A stretch of DNA of 64,000 nt. Origin: Tyzzerella sp. An114 (GTDB lineage Bacteria > Bacillota > Clostridia > Lachnospirales > Anaerotignaceae). Within the stretch, counting starts at the first letter, position 1, and each line of letters begins with the position of its first letter. Under the pieces are notes generated by a model. That model worked only from the letters and a program-made list of their open reading frames with translations, searched no databases and was not told the DNA's origin. Shown one piece after another: positions 55,131 to 62,932 of this stretch. The translations under genes were made by a program, and so were the position numbers. Where the stretch lies: positions 62,001 to 126,000 of the forward strand of contig NZ_NFLT01000004.1 of NCBI RefSeq assembly GCF_002161055.1. The letters run 5' to 3'.

Positions 55131-56333
55131 ATGAAAAAATTTAAAGCGTTAGCAGGAATAACAACAGCAGTATTAGTATCTTCAATATTTGTTACACCAG
55201 CCTTTGCCTTAGACTGGAGAGATGGAGCTCTTAAAAGCTGGGAATTTACTTATGTTGATGGAGGGGAAGGAATTGAATCTGTTACTGTAAGTGACACAAA
55301 TAATACAGCTAATGGAGAGGTCGCAGAAGGAAGTACAGTAGTAACAAAAACAGGTACTATTATATGGCGTGATAGCTATAAAAATGTTACAACATTTACA
55401 GTTGATGTTAAAGATGGCTATGAAGTTTCAAAAGTAATTGAAAATGGCAGAGAAGGAGATTTTGAAAAAACTGATGATGGAGTTATTTTCAAATTTACAA
55501 GAGAGGGAGCAGAATTTTGGGGAATAGATGGAAAAGATGTTGATTTCTCTATTGAAACAGAAAAGATAGCTTATACTTTTGTTGATGAAGAAGGAAATAC
55601 TCTTGGAACAGCAAAATTAGGAGATGAAATAGATTTTGAAGCTCCTGAAAAAGAAGGATATACATTCCTTGGTTGGAAACATGGTTATGAAGTTGTTACA
55701 GAATTTACAGAGGATATGATACCATTAGATGGGACAACTATAACTCTTTCTCCTGCATATGAAATAAACAAATATGATATTAAAGTTAATTATTATAATA
55801 ATAACACACTTGGTGAGTATGGCGGATATATCCATGGTGATAAACCATTAACAGTAGATTATGGCACAGTTATTGACTCAGTTTATTTAAGAGATGTTTT
55901 AGGATGTCAAGAATACGATATAGTTGGTTTTGATAGTGTAACAGTTGGTGCTGATACTAAAGAAATTAACCTTGTAAACACAGTTCCTGTTGAAAAAGGA
56001 AGCTATGAATATGGCTTTACATATATAGGAAAAGATTCAGGAATTAAATCTGTTAAATTTTCAGTAGATAACGGTGAAGAAAAAAATATTGAATTAAATG
56101 AAAAAATAGTTGTTAATACTGAAGGAATTGAAACATTCAAAACTATTAAGTTTACAGTAGAAGTAGAAGATGGAAAAGAACTTGTACTTAAAGCATCAGG
56201 CTCAGAAAATAAAGTTACAGAAAATGAAGATGGAACTTATTCATTTGAATTTGTTAGAGATGGAAGTAAAAACGATTTTGGTTCTTTAGAGAATAGCGAT
56301 ATAACAATAAATCTTTTTACACAAAATAAATAA
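55131..56333 (+). CDS. Secreted protein with InlB-type (Listeria-Bacteroides) repeat
   Basis: Exported protein of 400 residues. Signal peptide about 1-26 (TTAVLVSSIFVTPAFA). Residues about 145-210 contain a B-repeat-like unit: YTFVDEEGNTLGTAKLGDEI and YTFLGWKHG. Other parts are beta-rich and start and end with similar blocks (about 27-140 and 285-400), each with KTIKFTVEVEDG / VTTFTVDVKDGYEV and a FEFVRDG / FKFTREG ending. This suggests a duplicated domain. No LPxTG anchor. Released or loosely surface-bound. GATGGAGG precedes ATG 55131. Confidence 0.8.
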   Translation: MKKFKALAGITTAVLVSSIFVTPAFALDWRDGALKSWEFTYVDGGEGIESVTVSDTNNTANGEVAEGSTVVTKTGTIIWRDSYKNVTTFTVDVKDGYEVSKVIENGREGDFEKTDDGVIFKFTREGAEFWGIDGKDVDFSIETEKIAYTFVDEEGNTLGTAKLGDEIDFEAPEKEGYTFLGWKHGYEVVTEFTEDMIPLDGTTITLSPAYEINKYDIKVNYYNNNTLGEYGGYIHGDKPLTVDYGTVIDSVYLRDVLGCQEYDIVGFDSVTVGADTKEINLVNTVPVEKGSYEYGFTYIGKDSGIKSVKFSVDNGEEKNIELNEKIVVNTEGIETFKTIKFTVEVEDGKELVLKASGSENKVTENEDGTYSFEFVRDGSKNDFGSLENSDITINLFTQNK

Positions 56334-56346
56334 AATGTGTATATTT

Positions 56347-56374
56347 AAAAAGCACAGCTTTGCTGTGCTTTTTT
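56347..56374 (+). terminator. Intrinsic terminator
   Basis: AAGCACAGC-TTT-GCTGTGCTT stem with T run. Confidence 0.9.
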
Positions 56375-56393
56375 ATTGCAAAAATCTACAATA

Positions 56394-56470
56394 TTTTTGA
56401 TTATCAATAAACATATTGTAAAAAACGTGGTAAAATAATAACCGCATAAATAATTAATGATAATCAAAAA
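56394..56470. promoter_or_regulatory. Paired Fur-like sites before the ZIP transporter
   Basis: TTTTTGATTATCAATAA (56394-56410) and TTAATGATAATCAAAAA (56454-56470) are near-perfect inverted copies (one mismatch). Both contain TGATNATCA, the core of Fur-family operators. They flank the region where the ZIP promoter should lie. Confidence 0.6.
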
Positions 56471-56486
56471 TAAGGAAGTGTTTTAA

Positions 56487-57341
56487 ATGAATGAACTGTT
56501 GCTTATTGCTGGTATAACAGCCATAGCGGGAATTGGAGGAACAGGGCTGGGAGGAGTTATAGGAGCTCTTTTTAGAAAGGACTCAAGCCGTACAGTAAGC
56601 CTTCTTTTAAGTTTCGCTTCAGGCGTAATGCTTAGTATTGTATGTTTTGACCTTGTCCTTGATGCAATACAGCCTGACAATGCCCTTAGTCAGACTAATA
56701 TTTTTATAATATTAATATGCATTGCTTTGGGTGTTTTGGTTGTATATGGTCTTAACTATATTATAGACCGAAGAACAAACTGTGAAGTGCCACATATTGA
56801 TGCAAATCATCCTGAAACTGCTGACGCCCTTGACGAGCTTATACACAGTGACCATTTAATGGTACATATGGAGAAAAAAGATTCTAAAAAATCTCTTTTT
56901 GTTGCTGGAATAGTAATGGTTTGTGCAATAGCTTTGCACAATGTACCAGAGGGAATGACAATAGGTGCATCAATGGCAAGTGAAGGCACTGTGGGAGCAG
57001 GTTCTGGAATGGTTCTTGCTGTTCTTATAGGACTTCACAATATACCAGAGGGAATGTCTGTTGCAGTTCCTCTTATAAGTGGTGGAATGAGAAAATTTAA
57101 AGCTGTTTTAATAACAGCTTCAAGTGGTGCTCCAACGGTTATAGGAGCTATATTTGGATATTGGTTAGGAGACCTTGGACCTTTAAGTTTGGCTGTAAGT
57201 TTAAGCCTTGCTAGTGGTGCTATGCTTTATGTTGTTTTTGGAGAAATATTGCCGCAGGCAATACTTATGTATCGCTCAAAACTTCCTGCTTTTTCCGTTG
57301 TTTTTGGAATGCTTGTAGGTTTAATGATAATATATGCATAA
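56487..57341 (+). CDS. ZIP family metal transporter
   Basis: Divalent metal (Zn, Fe or Mn) importer of 284 residues with eight helices. The metal-site helices contain ALHNVPEGMTIG and GLHNIPEGMSVA, the signature His-x-x-Pro-Glu pairs. The first GGTGLGG turn is also typical. A His-containing loop (HIDANHPE, HSDHLM) lies between helices 3 and 4, in the place of the usual His-rich loop. Fur-like sites upstream suggest metal control. AAGGAAG precedes the ATG. Confidence 0.93.
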   Translation: MNELLLIAGITAIAGIGGTGLGGVIGALFRKDSSRTVSLLLSFASGVMLSIVCFDLVLDAIQPDNALSQTNIFIILICIALGVLVVYGLNYIIDRRTNCEVPHIDANHPETADALDELIHSDHLMVHMEKKDSKKSLFVAGIVMVCAIALHNVPEGMTIGASMASEGTVGAGSGMVLAVLIGLHNIPEGMSVAVPLISGGMRKFKAVLITASSGAPTVIGAIFGYWLGDLGPLSLAVSLSLASGAMLYVVFGEILPQAILMYRSKLPAFSVVFGMLVGLMIIYA

Positions 57342-57416
57342 TATTTAAGTATTTTATTGACAGTTAACACAGAGTATTATAAAATATTCCGGTCAAAATG
57401 AAAGGTGGAATATTAA

Positions 57417-59258
57417 TTGGAAATACCTCTTTATAAACATGACTATGGAATTATAAAATGTCGTGCAGAAGGCTGGAAGTCTGATTATACAAAAAGCCGT
57501 TCTCTGCAAAGTACAGTTAACTATGCTTATTGTATATATTGTATGTGTGTAAATCTTGTATCAGAAGGAAAGACTGATGATAAAGAGCTTTTTAATAACA
57601 GTAAAGAGTTAGAGAATATATATTATAATGCTGGTGGTATAATACGTTTTTTAAGTAGTAGGGCAAAAGAAGTATATAATGCTGTAGGTTGTTATTATGC
57701 TGAAAGTTTAAATTTTTCATCGGAAAAAGCAGATTATTCAGAAAAACTTGTTATACTTAAAAAAATTGAAAAATTATATAAAAGACATGGAAAAAGTGTG
57801 GCTTCAAGCTATGCAGGAGTTCTTGAAAGTGTAATATCATCATCAGATAAAGAAAAGTCTGTTTTTTATATGAATGTTTTAAATAAACTCAGAAAAAATG
57901 AAGATAATGAAGGGGTTGATTTTTATTATTCATCAGCAATAATGAAAACAGCCGGATATTACAGCGATGAAGAAATTTTAAAATATATTGAAGAACTTAA
58001 AAATATATATTTAAAACGAGGTGAAAGCTGTAAAATAAATTATTATTTTATTCTTTCAAATTATTCCTATGAAAAGGGATTTAAAGAGGGAGAGAAAGCC
58101 CTTGAAAGTCTCTTGAATGAATACAGAGAAAAACAAGACAAAGACGCTTTAGGTATATATGCTTTTACAATGAAAAATTTGATATGTAGAGTTGATATAG
58201 AGGAAGCCTTTTCACTTACTGAAATATTGGGACAGGTATATAAAGACTCAAAAGAAAAAGAAGTTGCCTTTGAATATGTTCAATCACTTTTTAGAATAAC
58301 TGAGGAAGTTGGAAAGCCATATATTGATGATTGTATAAAATATATTGATGAAGTTTACAATGAATTTAAAGACGATGAAATAGCCTATTTTTATTCCAGA
58401 GGTCTTTTTAATTTATTTTTTGAGACAGGTTCAGAAAAAGGAATAGAAATTCTCGATAAAATATACTCTTTATACTGTAATACAAAAGATGATAGAATTG
58501 CTTTTGAGTATGCAAAAGGTCTTTTTAACACTTCAGCAGGTGTAAAGGATATTGAACTTCACAGAAAAGCTCTTTTAAAACTTGAAAATATATTTGATGA
58601 GACAAAAAATAATGATATTATGAAGGAATATTTAATGGGACTTTTAAATTCTGTTTATAGAGGTGAAAAAAGCTCCCTTGAGAAACTTTATAATATTAAA
58701 AAAATTTGTAATGAAAAATTTTTTGAAAATATATTAAAGAGTGCAGAAAAATATAATCATATTATCGAAAATATAAATAAACCTTCTTTGTGTGATATTA
58801 ATAAAACAATACCAAACATAAAATATACTGTATCTCTTAAAGATGAAGGAATATGTTATTCTTTTGAAAATTCAATGGATATTTTTGTTTATGATATGAA
58901 TGATAAAGATGTAAATAACATTGAAAACATTGAGGGTAAAGCTTTTTATATTGAAAAGTGGGTATCTGAAAATATTGATACAATTAAAAAACTTGTGTTT
59001 ATAGACAGATATGGTTATAGATTTCTTGATACAGATTGGAGTTTTGAAAATGAAAATATATCCTTTGGAAGTATCTCTTATAATGAGGCTTCTGATTGGC
59101 TTACGCCTGTGTCTATAAGTGTTTTTTGTAAAGAAGATGAAGTTTATTCCTTTGAAGTTAATTTCAAAGAAAATGAAAAATTTGATAAAGATAAACTTTT
59201 TGGAAAAGGTGATTGGGTTAGACCTGAAAATTTTGGAACAGAAAGTTTTTATATTTAA
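57417..59258 (+). CDS. Helical-repeat (TPR-like) protein of unknown function
   Basis: Cytoplasmic protein of 613 residues. Residues about 85-440 are a solenoid of helical repeats of about 35-40 residues, with recurring FEY-x-QSLF / FYSRGLFNLF / FEYAKGLFN cores and K-D-D-x-IA spacers. About 470-613 appear to be a beta-rich C-terminal domain (KYTVSLKDEGICYSFEN, FIDRYGYRFLDTDWSFEN). It is not recognised. Repeats of this shape bind proteins or peptides. Start TTG after AAAGGTGGA. It has no close neighbour on the same strand. Confidence 0.72.
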   Translation: MEIPLYKHDYGIIKCRAEGWKSDYTKSRSLQSTVNYAYCIYCMCVNLVSEGKTDDKELFNNSKELENIYYNAGGIIRFLSSRAKEVYNAVGCYYAESLNFSSEKADYSEKLVILKKIEKLYKRHGKSVASSYAGVLESVISSSDKEKSVFYMNVLNKLRKNEDNEGVDFYYSSAIMKTAGYYSDEEILKYIEELKNIYLKRGESCKINYYFILSNYSYEKGFKEGEKALESLLNEYREKQDKDALGIYAFTMKNLICRVDIEEAFSLTEILGQVYKDSKEKEVAFEYVQSLFRITEEVGKPYIDDCIKYIDEVYNEFKDDEIAYFYSRGLFNLFFETGSEKGIEILDKIYSLYCNTKDDRIAFEYAKGLFNTSAGVKDIELHRKALLKLENIFDETKNNDIMKEYLMGLLNSVYRGEKSSLEKLYNIKKICNEKFFENILKSAEKYNHIIENINKPSLCDINKTIPNIKYTVSLKDEGICYSFENSMDIFVYDMNDKDVNNIENIEGKAFYIEKWVSENIDTIKKLVFIDRYGYRFLDTDWSFENENISFGSISYNEASDWLTPVSISVFCKEDEVYSFEVNFKENEKFDKDKLFGKGDWVRPENFGTESFYI

Positions 59259-59259
59259 A

Positions 59260-59294
59260 AAAAGTCTTGGGATTATCCCAAGACTTTTATTTTT
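59260..59294. terminator. Bidirectional intrinsic terminator
   Basis: AAGTCTTGGGA / TCCCAAGACTT stem flanked by A and T runs, between convergent genes. Confidence 0.9.
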
Positions 59295-59805
59295 ATATTG
59301 CAAGTGTAGGTGCAACATAAACTCTAGCACCCATTTCAGTATCAAGAGAGTAAAGACCTTTTGCATCAGAACCAAAAAGAGTAAATTTCTTTATAATATC
59401 ATCAGCGTTCTTTTCTTCTTCACCCTGTTCTTTTACAAACCAGTCTAAAAACTGCATTGTACGGAAATCTTTTACAGAGTATGCAGCATCATATATTGTA
59501 TGTATAAGACTTGTAACATATCTTTCATGGTTAAGAGTTTCTTTTAAAGGTTCTATAAATTCTTTATATTCTTTGTTAGGTGCATCAATAGTGTCAAAAG
59601 TCACTTTTCCACCATTATTCTGAAGGTATGTCATAAAGAGCATTGCATGGTCTCTTTCTTCCTGAGCCTGTATTTTAAACCAGTTTGCAAAACCTGAAAG
59701 TCCCTGTTCTTCGTAATAGTTTGACATATCAAGATAGAAATATGCAGAATAAAATTCTTTGTTTATTTGATTATTTAAAAGTTCTGAAACCTTTGCATCA
59801 AGCAT
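59293..59805 (-). CDS. Ferritin
   Basis: Iron-storage protein of 170 residues in the bacterial non-haem ferritin family. It has the N-terminal NNQINKEFYSAYFYLDMSNYYE with the ferroxidase Glu and Tyr, and QAQEERDHAMLFM with E-x-x-H. A later FVKEQGEEEKNAD supplies the third site. Start ATG 59805 is preferred because ATG 59814 touches AAAGGA. It is located in the insertion with the ZIP transporter. Confidence 0.93.
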   Translation of the reverse strand: MLDAKVSELLNNQINKEFYSAYFYLDMSNYYEEQGLSGFANWFKIQAQEERDHAMLFMTYLQNNGGKVTFDTIDAPNKEYKEFIEPLKETLNHERYVTSLIHTIYDAAYSVKDFRTMQFLDWFVKEQGEEEKNADDIIKKFTLFGSDAKGLYSLDTEMGARVYVAPTLAI

Positions 59806-59912
59806 ATAAAACATTCCTTTCTTTATTAAATATTTACTGTATTATAACATAAAAATACATTTATGAGACATATATTTCAATATAATCAAAATTAATATAG
59901 GGAGTGAATTTT

Positions 59913-60821
59913 TTGAAAAGAGCTGCTTTATACTGTCGAATATCTGTTGAGGATAAGGGAAGTTTTGAGAGTGAAAGCATTAAAAATCAAAGAGAACTTC
60001 TGGAAAAATACGCTTTTGAAAAGGGATATGATGTTTATAAAATTTATTTTGATGAGGATTATTCCGGTCTTGATGATGATAGACCACAGTTTAAAGAAAT
60101 GATTTGTAATGCTGAAAAAGGATTTTTTGATACAATAATATGTAAAAATCAATCTAGATTTACAAGAAATATAGCAACAGCAGAAAAATATCTTAATTTA
60201 AAATTTCCAGAATGGGGGATAAGATTTATAGGTGTTGTTGATAATGTAGATACTGATTTAAAAGGCGGAAAACGTATGAGACAAATAAACAGCCTTGTTA
60301 ATGAATGGTATTGTGAGGAGATTTCAGAAAATATAAGAGCTGTGTTTAAAAGAAAAATGGAAGAAGGTCTTTTTATAGGACCTTATGCTCCCTATGGATA
60401 CATAAAAAATAGATTTGAAAAACATAAACTTGATGTTGATGAAAATACAGCGGAAAATGTTAAGTTTATATTTAATATGTTTATTGAAGGCAAAAATTGT
60501 GGTCAGATAGCAAACTTGTTGACAAATAGAAATATTCCAACACCTTCACAATATAAAATATCAAAAGGTCAGGATTTGGGGAGAAAAAATATTAAAAAAT
60601 ATGGGGTTTGGTCACAAAATACTGTTAGAAAAATATTAAAAAATCCTGTATATGTGGGGGATATGGTTCAGGGGAAAGAAAAAAAGATAAGTTATAAAAG
60701 TAAAAAGGTTACTTTGGTGTCTTCTGATAATTGGATAATGGTTAAAAATACTCATAATCCCATTGTATCAAGGGAGGATTTTGAAAAGGTTCAGAGTATT
60801 TTTGATAAAAATAAAAAATAA
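59913..60821 (+). CDS. Serine recombinase, short form
   Basis: Site-specific recombinase of 302 residues. N-terminal catalytic domain: ALYCRISVEDKG (nucleophile Ser), FDEDYSGLDDDRPQF and KNQSRFTRN (catalytic Arg cluster). Residues about 155-260 form the Recombinase DNA-binding domain, with APYGYIKN, GQIANLLTNRNIPTPS and WSQNTVRKILKNPVYVGDMVQGK. The zinc-ribbon and coiled-coil of large serine integrases, about 150-200 residues, are absent. TTG start after GGGAG; GTG 59904 is too close. The only recombinase in the element and probably its integrase/excisionase. Confidence 0.9.
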   Translation: MKRAALYCRISVEDKGSFESESIKNQRELLEKYAFEKGYDVYKIYFDEDYSGLDDDRPQFKEMICNAEKGFFDTIICKNQSRFTRNIATAEKYLNLKFPEWGIRFIGVVDNVDTDLKGGKRMRQINSLVNEWYCEEISENIRAVFKRKMEEGLFIGPYAPYGYIKNRFEKHKLDVDENTAENVKFIFNMFIEGKNCGQIANLLTNRNIPTPSQYKISKGQDLGRKNIKKYGVWSQNTVRKILKNPVYVGDMVQGKEKKISYKSKKVTLVSSDNWIMVKNTHNPIVSREDFEKVQSIFDKNKK

Positions 60822-60846
60822 AAGTGCGGAAAATCCGCACTTTTTT
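60821..60846. terminator. Bidirectional intrinsic terminator
   Basis: AGTGCGGA-AAA-TCCGCACT stem with T run, just past the recombinase stop; also closes the facing MATE gene. Confidence 0.88.
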
Positions 60847-62212
60847 AAATAAAGCCATTTTTCTTCCAAAGTTTGAACTCATATATTATTAATGAAAGGG
60901 CTACTATAAATGTTAAAGTGTCAGCTATTGGTGCTGAAAATAAAGCTCCTTTTAATCCAAATTTTGATGACAGTATCAAAGAAAGAGGAATAAGGAAAAA
61001 AGCCTGTCTTGATAATGATAATAAAAGAGCTTTTGAAGGTTTTCCTATTGCCTGAAAAAATGATGATGTCACCATTGGCATACCATATATGAAGAATACA
61101 AGCATATAGCTTCTAAAACATACCTTTGCAAATTCTTGATACATAGGAGAGTCATTTACAAATAGATATGCAATTTGGGAAGGAAATACCATATATACAA
61201 TAAACCAACCTGTTGATATTATAAATGAAAATATAAATGCGTATTTATATGTTGTCTTTACTCTGTCATATTGTTTTGCACCATAGTTAAAACCGTTTAT
61301 AGGCTGTGTTCCTGATGATAAACCAACAAGCATTGCATGGGCAATTTGATATATTTTCATCATCATGCCGTAACATGAAAGAGCTATATCACTTCCATAT
61401 ATTGTTGCAGCTCCATGTATTTTCATAAGATTATTCATTATGATTTGTAAAGCTGCTGTTGCTATCTGTGTAAAGAAACTTGATATTCCAAGAGAAAGTA
61501 TAGTTTTACATACCTTTCCTGAAAGTTTCATATATGCTTTTTTAAATGTTATTGACTTAAATTTTGGTATGTATGCAAGACAGAGAAAACCTGCTACAAA
61601 CTGTCCAAGTATTGTTGCTATGGCTGCACCTTTAACACCCATATTAAAACCAAATATAAAAACAGGGTCAAGTATTACATTTATTAAAGCTCCTGTCATC
61701 ATACACTTCATAGTATATTTAGGGTTTCCGTCAGCTCTTATTATTGCTGTAAAGGATACATTTATAATCATAAAAGGAAGTCCCAAAAGTATAATTCTTG
61801 AATAAATCATTGATGACTCAAAAACTGTCTCTGTTGCACCAAATAGAGTTACAAGTTGTTCAAGAAAAATATTTCCAAATATGAGTATAAATAAACTAAA
61901 AAGAATTAACAGAAGAAAAGAGTTTCCAAAACCTCTGTCGGCATAATCTTTTTCACCACGTCCAAGAGATAGACTTGTGTTTGCTGCACAGCCATCACCT
62001 ATAAGTAAAGCTACTGATACACATATTGTTGAAAAAGGAAAGGCAACATTTGTTGCAGCAATTCCCTCTATACCTACACTCTGACCAACAAAAATCTGAT
62101 CCACAATGTTATAAAGATAGTTTACCATTAATGTTAGAGCGGTAGGCACAGAGAATTTTTTTAACAGACTTAAAATAGGGTCTGTTCCAAGGGGATTTGA
62201 TGTTTTTGTCAT
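60845..62212 (-). CDS. MATE family transporter, probable flavin-linked exporter
   Basis: Twelve-helix efflux protein of 455 residues in the MATE family (NorM/DinF-like). The N-terminus is TKTSNPLGTDPILSLLKKFSVPT, with the family VDQIFVGQSVG in the first helices and conserved GMPMVTSSFFQAIGKP in the second half. Such pumps use Na+ or H+ gradients. Because an FMN riboswitch precedes it, its substrate is probably a flavin or flavin-like toxin (inference). GGAG lies eight bases before the ATG. Confidence 0.9.
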   Translation of the reverse strand: MTKTSNPLGTDPILSLLKKFSVPTALTLMVNYLYNIVDQIFVGQSVGIEGIAATNVAFPFSTICVSVALLIGDGCAANTSLSLGRGEKDYADRGFGNSFLLLILFSLFILIFGNIFLEQLVTLFGATETVFESSMIYSRIILLGLPFMIINVSFTAIIRADGNPKYTMKCMMTGALINVILDPVFIFGFNMGVKGAAIATILGQFVAGFLCLAYIPKFKSITFKKAYMKLSGKVCKTILSLGISSFFTQIATAALQIIMNNLMKIHGAATIYGSDIALSCYGMMMKIYQIAHAMLVGLSSGTQPINGFNYGAKQYDRVKTTYKYAFIFSFIISTGWFIVYMVFPSQIAYLFVNDSPMYQEFAKVCFRSYMLVFFIYGMPMVTSSFFQAIGKPSKALLLSLSRQAFFLIPLSLILSSKFGLKGALFSAPIADTLTFIVALSLIIYEFKLWKKNGFI

Positions 62213-62244
62213 AAAAATACTCCTTTCAGTCTCTTTAAAATATA

Positions 62245-62302
62245 AAAAGGGAGAAGAAAAGAATTTTATTTATTTTTATAAATAAAAAACTTTTCTTCTC
62301 CC
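62245..62302 (-). terminator. Riboswitch terminator sharing aptamer helix P1
   Basis: Read on the minus strand, GGGAGAAGAAAAG (62302-62290) pairs with CTTTTCTTCTCCC (62262-62250), with a further AT stem inside, followed by five T. The 5' arm includes the 3' strand of aptamer helix P1, so P1 and the terminator are mutually exclusive. Confidence 0.85.
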
Positions 62303-62403
62303 GTCCAGACTTTCTGTCGGCTCCGTAATTTCAACGGATTAGCAAAAAAATTTGCTCGCAGGCTTTACTACCGGTAGGGGACTTCCCCGTTTCTGAAGAA
62401 AAA
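62291..62403 (-). promoter_or_regulatory. FMN riboswitch (RFN element)
   Basis: Minus-strand RNA with the hallmark order of the FMN aptamer: P1 strand TTTTCTTC, ACGGGGAAGTCCCCTACCGG (P2-P3 region), TAGTAAAGCC, TGCGAGC, a variable arm, AATCCGTTGAAATTACGGA, GCCGACAGAAAGTCTGGACG and closing GGGAGAAGAAAA. P1 pairs TTTTCTTC with GAAGAAAA. It leads directly into the MATE gene. Confidence 0.93.
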
Positions 62404-62426
62404 TACTTTGTTTAAAATTTAACCTA

Positions 62427-62455
62427 ATTATAATTTCACATTATTTAAAAGTCAA
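62427..62455 (-). promoter_or_regulatory. Promoter of the riboswitch-MATE transcript
   Basis: Minus-strand TTGACT, 17 bases, TATAAT, ending about 25 bases before aptamer helix P1. It lies inside the element, about 40 bases from the right attachment core. Confidence 0.82.
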
Positions 62456-62732
62456 TATGGGAAATTTGTACTAAAAGTAAGCATAATATTTTACACGTTA
62501 CATGGGTACCGTGTCCGTTGTCATCATAGGCATTAGTTTTTCCATTTACAAAATCTTTAAAGGCTATTATACGATTTTTTGGCAGACAGAAATCAGCAAC
62601 AGGAGAAATTCCGGTGTCAAGTATGGCTATGCCTACATTTTTTCCTGTAAATTGATTTTCATAATTTACTGTTTTTTTTGCTGTGTTCATACATGAATAT
62701 ATTAATTTGTTATATAAAAAAGATTTGTTCAT
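62445..62732 (-). pseudogene. S8 subtilisin-family protease, N-terminal part of an element-interrupted gene
   Basis: Starts at ATG 62732, eight bases after GGGAG, and encodes the first 79 protease residues, including AILDTGI (catalytic Asp) and DDNGHGTHVT (catalytic His). After the attachment core it runs 16 codons into the element and stops. As read, the product would lack the Ser domain. The frame matches that of the C-terminal half exactly: 228 + 9 + 726 bases make 321 codons including stop. The open frame could start seven codons earlier. Confidence 0.88.
62496..62511. repeat. Right attachment site with core CGTTACATG
   Basis: CGTTACATGGGTACCG shares 14 of 16 bases with the left site. 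Read on the other strand it encodes GTHVT of the protease. Confidence 0.8.
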
Positions 62733-62932
62733 ATCTGTTCTCCCAAAAAACATTACTTTACTTTACAGCTTATGAAATACACTGTCTCTGTGACATTAAT
62801 TTTTCATTTTTGGACAAATTATTGCTTGTCCTTATTAAAAATTTTAAAAAATTGGAATTTTTTTCAAAACACACCCATAAAATTAAATTGTGAAACAAAT
62901 AAAACTTTAATTTTTAAAAGGAGGATTTATTT

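Larger units (their letters stand above)
54976..62504. mobile_element. Putative 7.5-kb integrative element inserted in an S8 protease gene
   Basis: Bounded by two copies of CGTTACATG (54976-54984 and 62496-62504), exactly 7520 bp apart. The protease halves lie outside in the same orientation. Predicted content: secreted InlB-repeat protein, ZIP transporter, helical-repeat protein, ferritin, serine recombinase and riboswitch-controlled MATE transporter. No conjugation, capsid or replication genes are seen, so it may be mobilised by other means or be a decayed or domesticated element. The recombinase is the only integration gene. Confidence 0.82.

Noticed and set aside
54976-62511. Inversion switch at the protease gene
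   Set aside because: Both protease halves are on the same strand in native order and the cores are direct repeats, which predicts excision, not inversion.
62812-62831. GGACAA/TTGTCC dyad upstream of the protease as operator
   Set aside because: Six-base arms in AT-rich DNA are too weak to claim without comparison.
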